64,000 nt of DNA from Vreelandella olivaria (GTDB lineage Bacteria > Pseudomonadota > Gammaproteobacteria > Pseudomonadales > Halomonadaceae). Below the pieces are notes generated by a model, which worked only from the letters and a program-made list of their open reading frames with translations, was not told the origin of the DNA and did not search any database. Of the stretch, positions 55,729-64,000 are shown piece after piece. Location of the stretch: contig NZ_JALPZO010000182.1 in assembly GCF_023507745.1 (NCBI RefSeq), forward strand, positions 62,001 through 126,000, written 5' to 3'. The translations under genes were made by a program, and so were the position numbers. The number at the start of each line of letters is the position of its first letter. Positions within the stretch are counted from its first letter, which is position 1.

Positions 55729-56247
55729 CTCCCAGTTCATTTCCGCAACTGTGGGAGTATCGTGTGCGCCCCAATCACGTTCATACCACCCTTTCTGCAC
55801 GCATTGATGAAAACTTGACCACTCCCAATCCCGCGGTGCTTTGGCCCACCCATGCTTTACCGGGTTGTAATGAATGTAATCCATGTGCTGCTGCCAATCG
55901 TGTTCATCACGAATGGCGTGTTCCCAAAAACCGCGCTGCCAGGCGCTTTGTGTTCCTGGTGGGAATAGAAACTCACTGGAGGCATATTTTTTTACATCAC
56001 GCCAGCGGGAGGAGTAGTCGGTGTCCCCCTCCGGTAGTGTCCAGAGGCAGTGCATGTGGTCGGGGAGCAGTACGAAGGCATCCATCACAAAGGGTTGTTC
56101 TTCACGTACGCGGCGAAAAGCGCGTCCCAGGGCATCGATGTTAAGCTGATCAGCCAATAAGGGCTGGCGGGCATAGGTAACCACTGTGAAGAAGTAAGTG
56201 CCGCCAGGGATATGTGAGCGTCGATAGGTAGCCACTGCTGCCTCCAT
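55726..56247 (-). CDS. REP-associated tyrosine transposase (RAYT, Y1 family)
   Basis: A 173-residue Y1-type HUH nuclease. It begins MEAAVATYRRSHIPGGTYFF and carries FVLLPDHMHCLWTLPEGDTD (about residues 68-87), where H-M-H is the metal-binding pair, and the tyrosine motif MDYIHYNPVKHGWAKAP (about 127-143), then WEWSSFH. Such enzymes cut single-stranded REP sequence and are thought to spread REPs. REP arms flank it on both sides. The open frame extends upstream to 56346 but that part translates REP sequence, so ATG 56247 is chosen. Codon use and intact motifs suggest an active domesticated gene. Confidence 0.93.
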   Translation of the reverse strand: MEAAVATYRRSHIPGGTYFFTVVTYARQPLLADQLNIDALGRAFRRVREEQPFVMDAFVLLPDHMHCLWTLPEGDTDYSSRWRDVKKYASSEFLFPPGTQSAWQRGFWEHAIRDEHDWQQHMDYIHYNPVKHGWAKAPRDWEWSSFHQCVQKGWYERDWGAHDTPTVAEMNWE

Positions 56248-56296
56248 GCAGAAAAAATGAGAATGGCCATAGCCTACCTTTAAGTGACGCACTTTT

Positions 56297-56456
56297 GTAG
56301 CGCGTGGTAAGCGAAGCACACCCGCGAGCATTTTGCATAAGCACAACGCGCAGCGGTGCCGGGGGTTGATTACGGCGGTACAACCGGGGCGGCTTCGCCG
56401 CCACTCGCGGGTGCCTCATTTGCTTGTGCCTCGCAAGGTTCGTTACCACGCGCTAC
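56297..56456 (+). repeat. REP/BIME repeat, complete copy upstream of the transposase gene
   Basis: Bounded by GTAGCGCGTGGTAA (56297-56310) and its exact inverse TTACCACGCGCTAC (56443-56456). The inside has CACCCGCGAGCATTTTGCAT, GCAGCGGTGCCGGGGGTTG, the palindrome GGCGGCTTCGCCGCC and CTCGCGGGTGCCTCATTTGC. It lies between the transposase start and the rfaH-like stop and is the best-kept copy in the window. Confidence 0.9.
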
Positions 56457-56484
56457 GGGTTTGTTGCCACTGTTGGGTATGTGC

Positions 56485-57000
56485 TTAGCTTTTTTGCAGG
56501 CTATCGACCGAGAGTTCGATGTGCTGTGGGCGTTGCAGCACGTTGAGTAGCACAATGGCGCGTTCTTCGCCTTTGCAGCGTTTGAATACGGCTTCTAGGT
56601 CTTTGAAGGGGCCATCGGTGATGGTGACTTTCTCACCAGCGCAGAAGTAGGTGTGGCTGCCTTCTTCGTGGTGTGGCTGCGCCCGTAGGGTGTCCACCAG
56701 GGCGTCCGGCACTGCAATCGGGTTATTGCCGAACGTGAGCAGACGTAGCACACCCCGGGTTGAGCGGATAGGCCGCCAGTTACTCACTATCTGATCCAGG
56801 CGTATAAACAGATAGTAGGGAAACAGCGGCTCGGTGACCATGGTCAACTTGCCCTGGCGCTTGCGCTGGGCATTTAATACCGGGTGAAATACCTCGTAAC
56901 CCTGGTTGGTGAGGTGCTCAGCAGCGCGGAAGGATTCACTGCCTTTGCACTGAATCACGTACCAGCTGGGTGTCACGCTTTCGTGATTATCTACCCCCAT
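56485..57000 (-). CDS. rfaH: RfaH-like transcription elongation factor (NusG paralog)
   Basis: A 171-residue protein with a NusG N-terminal domain (SWYVIQCKGSESFRAAEHLT at about residues 12-31, GYEVFHPVLNAQRKRQGKL, EPLFPYYLFIRLD) and a KOW-type C-terminal domain (FCAGEKVTITDGPFKDLEAV at about 119-138, RAIVLLNVLQRPQHIELSVD). The ending ELSVDSLQKS and the separate gene context fit RfaH rather than NusG. It would load on RNA polymerase at ops sites and carry it through long operons. It starts 4 nt after the oxoamine-synthase stop with AAGGG as ribosome binding site, so it is the last gene of the polyketide operon. One ops site is present at 30343. Confidence 0.9.
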   Translation of the reverse strand: MGVDNHESVTPSWYVIQCKGSESFRAAEHLTNQGYEVFHPVLNAQRKRQGKLTMVTEPLFPYYLFIRLDQIVSNWRPIRSTRGVLRLLTFGNNPIAVPDALVDTLRAQPHHEEGSHTYFCAGEKVTITDGPFKDLEAVFKRCKGEERAIVLLNVLQRPQHIELSVDSLQKS

Positions 57001-57004
57001 CGCG

Positions 57005-58339
57005 TTACCCTTGGGCGTCGGCGAGTAGGGTGGCTAATGCATCCAGCGTTTCGTCGATATGAGCCTGGGTGTGTTCGCAGGAGAGGAAGAAGCGTAGCCG
57101 GGCGCTTCTTTCAGGCACCGCCGGATACAGAATGGGCTGTACGTTAATGTGTTGCTGCAGCAGTGCGTGGGAGAGGTGTGCCGCCAGTGGTGAACTGCCC
57201 ACAATAACCGGCACGACTGCCGAGCCAATGCTGTGGCCGGTATCCATGCCGCGGCCCTGGGCCTGTTCCAGAAAGTAGCGGGAGATGGATTGCAGCTTGG
57301 CAACGCGCTCAGGTTCTTGCTGCATCAGTTCCAGTACTTTAAGCGAAGGGGCTGCGACCTGGGCGGGCATACCAACGCTATATAGAAAGCCCGGCGCAAA
57401 GTAACGTAGGGTTTCGACCAGTGCTTTATTGCCCGCAATATAACCGCCGCAGCCGGAGAGCGTTTTGCTCATGGTACCCATCCAGATATCAACATCCGTT
57501 GGGTCAATCGCAAAATGCTCCCGCAGCCCCAGGCCGGTTTCACCCATGACTCCGAAGGAGTGGGCTTCATCCACCATCAGCCATACCTGATGGCGCTGCT
57601 TTAGCGCTATAAAACGTGGCAGGTCGGGAATATCGCCGTCCATGCTGTAGAGCCCTTCGATCACCACCAGCACCCGTTCAAACTGATGCCGGTGGCGGCT
57701 TAGCAGTGTTTCCAGGGCTTCGGGGTCGTTGTGGCTGAACGACATCCGCTTGGCGCCGGAAAGCTGGGCACCCACCAGTGAGCTGTTGTGAATGTACTCA
57801 TCGTGCAATACCAGGTCTTTGGGACCCAGCAGATACCCCAGCGTGGATACGTTGGTGGCGTGGCCGCTAACAAAGGCAACCGCATCTTCAACCGCGTAGG
57901 CGCTGGCGATGGCGTGTTCCAACTCACCATGTATAGGGCGCTCCCCTGATACCACGCGGCTGGCGGATACCGAGGTGCCATAGCGTGCTGCTGCATCACA
58001 GGCCGCTTTAACTACCCGCTGGTCACCTGAGTAGCCCAGGTAGTTATAGCTGGCGAAGTTGATACAGGTATGGCCCTGAATCACGCTGGTGGCGCCGGCA
58101 AGTCCTTCATGCACCTTAAAAAACGGGTCGATCAGCCCTAGCTGCTCTGCCCCCTGGCGCATCATGGCAAGCTGCTGATAGCCAGGGTGAGCGTCGAACC
58201 GCGTGAAGCGATCTGGAACTGAACGGGATGCATCCGCCCCCTGAGAGGAGGATGCCGTTTGACTGGTGGCACGGGCTGAGGGACGTTTGCGTGCTTGTTC
58301 CAGTAGTTGTCGTTTCAGATCAGTGTGCTTGGCGGTCAT
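57005..58339 (-). CDS. Alpha-oxoamine synthase (AONS/KBL/SPT family, PLP-dependent), RkpG-like
   Basis: A 444-residue fold-type I PLP enzyme that should join an acyl thioester with an amino acid with loss of CO2. Key parts: INFASYNYLGYSGDQRVVKA (about residues 93-112), SASRVVSGERPIHGELEHAI (about 127-146), VDEAHSFGVMGETGLG (about 247-262) and the PLP Lys in TMSKTLSGCGGYIAGN (about 283-298). A 65-residue polar N-terminal extension is unusual and may dock on the polyketide synthase. Its ATG overlaps the synthase stop (ATGA). In this setting it likely releases the polyketide chain as an amino ketone, as alpha-oxoamine synthases do in fumonisin and sphingoid-like pathways. Amino-acid choice is unknown. 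Confidence 0.9.
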   Translation of the reverse strand: MTAKHTDLKRQLLEQARKRPSARATSQTASSSQGADASRSVPDRFTRFDAHPGYQQLAMMRQGAEQLGLIDPFFKVHEGLAGATSVIQGHTCINFASYNYLGYSGDQRVVKAACDAAARYGTSVSASRVVSGERPIHGELEHAIASAYAVEDAVAFVSGHATNVSTLGYLLGPKDLVLHDEYIHNSSLVGAQLSGAKRMSFSHNDPEALETLLSRHRHQFERVLVVIEGLYSMDGDIPDLPRFIALKQRHQVWLMVDEAHSFGVMGETGLGLREHFAIDPTDVDIWMGTMSKTLSGCGGYIAGNKALVETLRYFAPGFLYSVGMPAQVAAPSLKVLELMQQEPERVAKLQSISRYFLEQAQGRGMDTGHSIGSAVVPVIVGSSPLAAHLSHALLQQHINVQPILYPAVPERSARLRFFLSCEHTQAHIDETLDALATLLADAQG

Positions 58340-61300
58340 GGTATCTCGGTAACAGGTGTTGAAGTCGACTCACTCTTGAGCCCGTCTGCCCCGTGACGGG
58401 CGGCCAGAGAGGCTAACGCATCTTGTGGCGCTTCTTCAACGTCATCATCGTACTGGTGAAGCTTTTTAATCAACACGCCTGCCAGCTTATCGAGCGTTGA
58501 GGCTTCACTGAGCACCATCACCGGTACCTGAACACCCAGCCGGTTTTCGATGGCGGTCATCAGCTCAACGCCCATCAGCGAGTCGAAGCCCATATCGTAT
58601 ACTGAGCGGTTAATATCGATCTTCTCTTCGTCGATCAGCAGAATGCTGGCCAGCTCTGCACGCAGCAGTTCGGTTACCGTGCTGTGCAGCTCTTCCGGCG
58701 ATAAATCAGCCAGTAGGGCGCTGATATCGTCATCGTTGTCAGTGCTGCCGTCATCGTCGCTGGCCCGGGCAATCTCATTGAACCGTGGTGCCTCTGCAGT
58801 GGGCAGGAAGCGTGCCAGCGCTCCCCATTCCAGCTCCAGTACGCCCAGGCTTGGCCCTGGCGCCAGCAGCATTTGTTCCAGCACTTTCAAGGCATCGTCG
58901 GAACGCAGGGCTGAACCACCCAGGCGTTCCTGTAGTGCATCACGGGTACGGGTGTTACGTGCCAGGAAGCCAACATCCTCTATGGCGCCCCAGCGTACGC
59001 AGGTGGCGGGTAACCCTTCGGCACGACGGCCAGCAGCAAAGGCTTCCAGCCAGTGGTTGGCGGCCACGTAGTTGGCTTGGCCGGGGTTGCCGAACAGCGT
59101 GGTGGCTGAGGAGTAGAGAATAAAGAAGTCCAACTCTGTGCCACGGGTTAGGGCATCCAGATGGCGGGCACCATCAATCTTGGGTGCCAGTACCTTGTGA
59201 ATGCGCTCGGCGTCCAGGTTGCGAATCAGGCCGTCGTCGATCACAGTGGCGGCATGCACAATGCCTCGCAGCGGCCCTAACTCGCCCTTGGCGCGTTCCA
59301 GCAGGCTGGCGAGGGCATCACGATCGGTGATGTCGCACGCGGCAGCCAGCACATTAACCCCTTGGGCTTCGAAATCGGCCAATGCTGCCTGGGCTTCTTC
59401 ACTGGCAGGGCCGCTACGGCTGATTAGAATCAACTGGCGAGCCCCTTTGCTCACCAGCCACTGGGCGGTTTTCAGTCCAAAGCCGCCCAGGCCGCCGGTA
59501 ACCAAATAGCTGGCATCGGCAGGTAGTGTTAACACGCCGCTACCAAGCACTTCATTACGGGGCGGTGCAATGGGCTGCTCGTAGGTGACGACCACTTTGC
59601 CGATCTGGCGTGCCTGCTGCATATAGCGGAAGGCATCAATCACCTGGTTGTGGCTGAATGCGGTAAACGGTAGCGGGCTTAAGGTGCCATCGTTAAACAG
59701 CGCCATCATTTCACCGAACAGGCGTTGAGTAAGGGCGGGCTGCACCTTCATCAACTGGTCGGAGTCGATACCGAAGTAACTGAGGTTGTTACGGAAGGGG
59801 CGCAAACCAATATGCGTGTTTTCATAGAAGTCGCGTTTGCCCAGTTCCAGGAAGCGGCCAAATGGACGCAGAGCCCGCAGGTTCTGGTTGATCGCTTCAC
59901 CGGCCAGGGAGTTAAGCACGATATCCACGCCTTCACCCTGGGTATCTTCCAGAATTTCTTCGGCAAAGGTGAGGGAGCGCGAATCGTACAGGCGCTCTTC
60001 ACCCATCAGACGTAGGAAGTCGCGTTTCTCTTCAGAACCGACGGTGGCGTAGATCTCTGCTCCCATCCACTGGGCAATCTGTAACGCAGCAATACCTACG
60101 CCGCCTGCGGCACCGTGAATCAGTACTTTCTCTCCGGGTTCCAGCCGCGCCAGATGTTTCAGCGCGTAGTACACCGTAAAGAAGGTGGTGGGAATGGTGG
60201 CGGCAGCCGCGTAGCTAACCCCTTCGGGCAGCGGTGCCACGGCGTGCTGGCTGGCAATTAGCCTGTCGCTGAAGCTTGCCGGGCCGAAGCCGACCACAGC
60301 CTGGCCTGGGGCAACGTGATTTACGTTTTTACCAACCGCGACCACCTCACCTGAGAATTCGAGGCCCAGGGTCGGCCCGGCAAAGCCGTTTTCAATCGCT
60401 TCATCCGATAGTAGCCCCAGGGTATACATCACATCGCGGAAGTTAAGGCCAGTGGCTTTAACACGAATCTCAACATCATCAGCCCCCAGCGCTGGCAATT
60501 GACGCGGCCGCCACTGTAGCTGACGAAGCTGACCCGGCAGGGTAAAGCCAAGGGTCATCGCCTGACGCGGTGCAGAGTCCGTTCCGTCTTCTGCCTGTTG
60601 CACTTCGGGGTGCGGTGCAGGCAGGGTGCGCAGTCGGGTAGCCAGGCGGGTGCCTGCGTCGGTAATGACGACTTCGTTTTCGCTATCCGGTGTTACCAGC
60701 GAGGCTGCCAGGGTAGCCAGGGCGGCATCGCTGGGTGTTGCTGGCAAATCGATCAGCGTAACGCTGTGGCCCACTGCCTCGTTGGCAAGCGAGCGACCAA
60801 AGCCCCATAGGGCTGCATCATCAGTACCCTTATGGGCTGGGTTGTTGAAACCCGTCTCGTTGTAACCAGCGCTGTTGAAGCTGACAGTAGGCAGCCATAG
60901 CGTAACACGGCTGCCTTGTTCTTCAAGGCCGCTTGCTTCCAACGCCAAAGACCACTGCTGAGCGGTATAGCAGCGCTGGGTTTGGGCGGCAGTCGATTGC
61001 GCTCCCAGCAGGTGAAGGTCGATAACGTTGAGTGCTGCTGGTGCTTGCGCCATTCCTTCCAGGGCTTCGCCAAGTACTGCTTCAGGTATGGCATCGCCAA
61101 TGGTTAGCGTTATGTTGCCTTCTGAGGTGTCAGCACTTAATGCTTCAGATAGCCGTGCAGCCAGTGCCTCGTGCTCATTATCCGCCACAATGATATGGCG
61201 TGTAGGAGTAATTGTCTGTCCAGCATTGGTGGCAGGTTCTGCCGAAGCTTGTACATGTAGCAGGTAAGCGCCGGTGCCACTCTCTTCCAGGGCGATAGGC

Positions 61301-64000
61301 GCAGACACGCTAAAGCCCAACTGGCTTAACCATTCGCTTAGGGTGCTTTGTTCCAAAGCGGTTTGATCGATTCCTGGCGTTGCCAGCACATCATCCAGCC
61401 AACGGCTGGGGGAAATTCCGATCACTATAAGCTGTGCACCGGGGGCAAGCTGCGCCGGTAGTGCTTCAATCAATTGGTGTGTGCGTGCAGGCTGGGTGAC
61501 ATCCACACTGATAAAGGCTAACTGGGCTTTTTTAGCCGTAGCCAGTGCGGGGAGTGTGTCGTCCAGCGGTTGCACATCCATGAGCGGGAATCGCTCTTGA
61601 AGTTGCTCAGCCAGATGGAGGGCCGTATCGCTGGTGGTGATTACCCGGTAGTGGTGAGTACCTTTGGCAATCTGGCTGGCATTGGCAAGCTGTTCTAGCA
61701 GGCGCTGCCCCAGTGCTGGTGCGCAGGGGCCTGCTTCCAGCAATTGCAGGCGCTGGCCTTCCGGCAGGCTGGTAAGGGCGGCTTCCATTAACGCGCCAAG
61801 CTCGGTGGCTAGTACTTGCCAGCCGCTTTCACCAATCAGTACTCGGTTAATGCCTGTTAGATGCTCGGCGGTAATCCCCAGGCTTTCCAACTCGGCACTG
61901 CCATTGGCAAGCTGTTCACGGTGCAGCCCAAGGCGGCCCACCAAATGTATCGGGGCGAAGTAGTCGGGGTAGTCCTGCACCAACAACTGCCAGATGGTTT
62001 CTGGTGCCAACTGCTCGTCGTCGCCTTCTACGCAGTAGCCTTGTTGGGCAAAGGCTTCGCTCAGGCTATCCAGCAGAGGGGCAACTTCCTGGGCATAACG
62101 CTGACCGGTACTTGCTGCATAGGCATCGCTGAGCCCGGCCAAACGACCGAGTGCCCCGGCGGGTAGCGGCAGGGCGGCAGCAGTAAGCGGCGCTGGTGTC
62201 AGTTCGATATCCAGGTAGCTAAAGTGCTGGTGATGGGCGCGGTTCAAGCGGATGGCTTTAAAGCGCGTTTGGCTAAGTACGGCGATGGCGTTGCCTGCGG
62301 CGTCATACAGCTCGAAGTCTGCGGTAAATGAGTGCGGGGCGCGTTTGCCCATCACCGCACGGGCCAGCACCGGTGTACCGGCTTCAGCATTCACCTGGAT
62401 ACGGCCTACACGCACGGGTACAAACGCCAGATGCGCGGAAAAATCGCTGTGCTGGGCCAGCAACGGGATAAACATCTGGAAGGCGCTATCCAGAATGCCG
62501 GGGTGTACGTGTAACGAATCCAGCTGTGCCTGCATCTCTGCGGAGAGGCTGATTTCACCGATCACGCTGTCGCCTTCAATCCAGCCATGGCTAATCGCCT
62601 GGAACGCGGGGCCGTAATGCAGGCCGATACGCTCGGCCATCTGCAGGTGCTCGGCCAGGGTGTAATCAGGCGCGCGGTCAGGCCGGACGGGTGCCTGACG
62701 CTTAAGCAGGAAGCCGCGGCTTTCGCGCATGCGCCGGGCCACGGCGTTTAACTGCCATTCGTTGCCGGTGGCGGGCTCGCGGGAGTGAATCTCCAGGCAG
62801 CCATCATCGGGGTCCAGGGTTAAACGCATGGCGCGGCCATTGTGGCCGTCCAGCAGTAGTGGTGCGCGGATCTCCAGCTCTTCAATATCCAGCAGCGGGG
62901 TGTCTTTCTGCTGAAGGGCGGCGGCCAGGGCCAGCTCTACAAACCCCGCGCCAGGGAATACCGCGCCTTCACCAACCACATGGTCGGCCAGCCATGGTTG
63001 GCGCTTGGTATCCAACTGGCTTTCCCATGTATGGTTCTGTTGGACCAGCGGGTAGCCGAGTAGCGGGTGCTGGTAATAGCGCGATAGCAGGCCCTGCCCA
63101 TCGTTCGTGCCTTGCACCCAGTGGTGGGTACGTTGCCACGCATAACGAGGGAGTAAAACGCGTTGGCCTTCAACCGGGAAGAAGCGGCGGTTATCCAGCG
63201 GTAAGCCACTGAGCAACAACTGACTAAGGCTACGCGTTAGCCCTTCAAGGCCGGACTTATGACGTTCGATGGTGCCAAACACCAAACCGCTGCGCTCTTG
63301 CACGCGCAGGGATTCGTTAAGGTAGCGGCGTAGAATGGGGTGGGCACCCACTTCCACGAAAACATTGTAGCCTTGCTCAATCAGCGCAGCTGCGGCGTTA
63401 TCAAAGAGCACCGGCTCACGGATATTGAGCCACCAGTAGTTGGCATCCAGCTTGGTGCCTTCGCTGATAGCACCAGTAACTGTTGAAATATAAGGGATTT
63501 TGGTGGATTTGGGCGTGATATCTGCCAGTGCTTCCACGACCCCTGCCTTAATGCTATCCATGGCTGGGCTATGGAAGGCATAATCCAGGGGTAGCCGCTT
63601 AGCAAAGGCGTCATGAGTGCTCAGTACTGCCTCCAGCTCTCCCAACTGTTCCCGGTCACCTGCCAGGGTAATGCCCTTGGGGCTGTTAATCCCCGCCAAA
63701 CACACTTGATTGAATTCGGGCTTTGCAAGCCATGGGGCAATATCTTCCGCGCTCATGGCGACGGCGGTCATCTCGCCCAGTCCGCGGGTTTTACCCTGAT
63801 AGAAACTGCGGTAGTAAATAACCTTAACGGCATCTTCCAGGCTAAGGGCTCCAGCCGCCCAGGCGGCAGCCACTTCCCCGACACTGTGGCCGAAAACTGC
63901 CGCTGGTTTTATGCCGTGACTAGCAAGCCATTCAGTTAACGCAACCTGTAATGCAAACAGCGCGGGTTGGGCAATTTCAGTACGTGCAAAACGCTCTTCA
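58336..64000 (-). CDS. Type I polyketide synthase, C-terminal 1.9 k residues (AT-DH-linker-ER-KR-ACP), RkpA-like; cut by window end
   Basis: About 1888 codons are visible and the N-terminus (ketosynthase expected) lies beyond 64000. Acyltransferase: active Ser in VFGHSVGEVAAAWA (near 63880) and LDYAFHSPAMDS, where the Phe suggests malonyl-CoA. Dehydratase: ADHVVGEGAVFPGAG (near 62970), with Glu where Gly is usual, and LDSAFQMF. A region of about 500 residues (62200-60600) has no clear methyltransferase motif. Enoylreductase: HGAAGGVGIAALQ (near 60100). Ketoreductase: VTGGLGGFGLKTA (near 59490), YSSATTLFGNPGQANYVAAN. Carrier: YDMGFDSLMGVEL (near 58580). No thioesterase. A full reducing loop implies a saturated fatty-acid-like chain. 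It is followed directly by the oxoamine synthase. Confidence 0.93.
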   Translation of the reverse strand, partial: EERFARTEIAQPALFALQVALTEWLASHGIKPAAVFGHSVGEVAAAWAAGALSLEDAVKVIYYRSFYQGKTRGLGEMTAVAMSAEDIAPWLAKPEFNQVCLAGINSPKGITLAGDREQLGELEAVLSTHDAFAKRLPLDYAFHSPAMDSIKAGVVEALADITPKSTKIPYISTVTGAISEGTKLDANYWWLNIREPVLFDNAAAALIEQGYNVFVEVGAHPILRRYLNESLRVQERSGLVFGTIERHKSGLEGLTRSLSQLLLSGLPLDNRRFFPVEGQRVLLPRYAWQRTHHWVQGTNDGQGLLSRYYQHPLLGYPLVQQNHTWESQLDTKRQPWLADHVVGEGAVFPGAGFVELALAAALQQKDTPLLDIEELEIRAPLLLDGHNGRAMRLTLDPDDGCLEIHSREPATGNEWQLNAVARRMRESRGFLLKRQAPVRPDRAPDYTLAEHLQMAERIGLHYGPAFQAISHGWIEGDSVIGEISLSAEMQAQLDSLHVHPGILDSAFQMFIPLLAQHSDFSAHLAFVPVRVGRIQVNAEAGTPVLARAVMGKRAPHSFTADFELYDAAGNAIAVLSQTRFKAIRLNRAHHQHFSYLDIELTPAPLTAAALPLPAGALGRLAGLSDAYAASTGQRYAQEVAPLLDSLSEAFAQQGYCVEGDDEQLAPETIWQLLVQDYPDYFAPIHLVGRLGLHREQLANGSAELESLGITAEHLTGINRVLIGESGWQVLATELGALMEAALTSLPEGQRLQLLEAGPCAPALGQRLLEQLANASQIAKGTHHYRVITTSDTALHLAEQLQERFPLMDVQPLDDTLPALATAKKAQLAFISVDVTQPARTHQLIEALPAQLAPGAQLIVIGISPSRWLDDVLATPGIDQTALEQSTLSEWLSQLGFSVSAPIALEESGTGAYLLHVQASAEPATNAGQTITPTRHIIVADNEHEALAARLSEALSADTSEGNITLTIGDAIPEAVLGEALEGMAQAPAALNVIDLHLLGAQSTAAQTQRCYTAQQWSLALEASGLEEQGSRVTLWLPTVSFNSAGYNETGFNNPAHKGTDDAALWGFGRSLANEAVGHSVTLIDLPATPSDAALATLAASLVTPDSENEVVITDAGTRLATRLRTLPAPHPEVQQAEDGTDSAPRQAMTLGFTLPGQLRQLQWRPRQLPALGADDVEIRVKATGLNFRDVMYTLGLLSDEAIENGFAGPTLGLEFSGEVVAVGKNVNHVAPGQAVVGFGPASFSDRLIASQHAVAPLPEGVSYAAAATIPTTFFTVYYALKHLARLEPGEKVLIHGAAGGVGIAALQIAQWMGAEIYATVGSEEKRDFLRLMGEERLYDSRSLTFAEEILEDTQGEGVDIVLNSLAGEAINQNLRALRPFGRFLELGKRDFYENTHIGLRPFRNNLSYFGIDSDQLMKVQPALTQRLFGEMMALFNDGTLSPLPFTAFSHNQVIDAFRYMQQARQIGKVVVTYEQPIAPPRNEVLGSGVLTLPADASYLVTGGLGGFGLKTAQWLVSKGARQLILISRSGPASEEAQAALADFEAQGVNVLAAACDITDRDALASLLERAKGELGPLRGIVHAATVIDDGLIRNLDAERIHKVLAPKIDGARHLDALTRGTELDFFILYSSATTLFGNPGQANYVAANHWLEAFAAGRRAEGLPATCVRWGAIEDVGFLARNTRTRDALQERLGGSALRSDDALKVLEQMLLAPGPSLGVLELEWGALARFLPTAEAPRFNEIARASDDDGSTDNDDDISALLADLSPEELHSTVTELLRAELASILLIDEEKIDINRSVYDMGFDSLMGVELMTAIENRLGVQVPVMVLSEASTLDKLAGVLIKKLHQYDDDVEEAPQDALASLAARHGADGLKSESTSTPVTEIP

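Noticed and set aside
56248..56346. N-terminal extension of the transposase frame
   Set aside because: The 33 extra codons include REP sequence, and conserved RAYT sequence begins at ATG 56247.
58550..59123. Plus-strand open frames across the polyketide synthase gene
   Set aside because: They are reverse-frame shadows of the KR and carrier domains; no ribosome binding sites or domains are seen.

Overview
The window looks like a chromosomal segment of a Halomonas-type gammaproteobacterium. The main reason is the gene order HAD hydrolase - rppH - ptsP - ... - TauE permease - lgt - thyA - folA, which is the Pseudomonas/Halomonas arrangement, together with a trimeric porin and a full Kdo pathway. 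This assignment is inference from gene content; no database search was possible. I see no rRNA, tRNA, CRISPR array or insertion sequence.

Layout. 1-3 kb: an RND efflux pair (minus strand, cut by the window start) and malate dehydrogenase. 3-3.9 kb: a decayed PIN-type toxin-antitoxin pair followed by REP repeats. 3.9-13.7 kb: housekeeping block (HAD phosphatase, rppH, ptsP, NRDE protein, membrane receiver protein, TauE-like permease, lgt, thyA, folA, ProQ-domain protein). 14-15.6 kb: a porin and the remnant of a second one. 15.7-28.7 kb: a Wzx/Wzy-type polysaccharide locus with GDP-mannose supply (phosphomannomutase and manC), flippase, glycosyltransferases, polymerase, lipid-linked sugar initiator, galE and a WaaL-like ligase, probably for O antigen. 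28.7-30 kb: ugd. 30.3-49.9 kb: an ABC-transporter (group 2-like) capsule locus: an exact 12-nt ops element, lipoprotein, KpsD-, KpsM- and KpsE-like proteins, then a REP-rich 3.7-kb interruption with two broken toxin/nuclease genes and an MBL hydrolase, then KpsT, an unusually large KpsC-like protein, two acyltransferases, two poorly known proteins, and kdsA, a kdsB-kdsC fusion and kdsD. 50-53.5 kb: pgm, galU, cysQ. 53.8-55.6 kb: gdhA, rnk. 55.7-56.5 kb: a REP-associated transposase between REP repeats. 56.5-64 kb, minus strand: a type I polyketide synthase (cut by the window end), an alpha-oxoamine synthase and an RfaH-like elongation factor in one tight operon.

How they fit. pgm, galU, galE and ugd make UDP-glucose, UDP-galactose and UDP-glucuronate; the phosphomannomutase and manC make GDP-mannose; the kds genes make CMP-Kdo for the KpsC-type linker transferase. 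The ops element ahead of the capsule operon and the RfaH-like gene 26 kb away are probably a matching site and factor. The polyketide synthase plus oxoamine synthase resembles, as I recall, the RkpA/RkpG pair of the rhizobial K-antigen locus, so it may make a special lipid for the surface polysaccharide; the RfaH-like protein may tie the two loci together.

The most unusual items are the PKS / oxoamine synthase / RfaH operon, the KpsC-like protein whose two modules are in reversed order around an extra GT-B-like domain, and the TPR - ParB-like - nucleotidyltransferase-like fusion protein. Short repeats linked to the REP transposase are scattered over the window and sit beside most of the broken genes.
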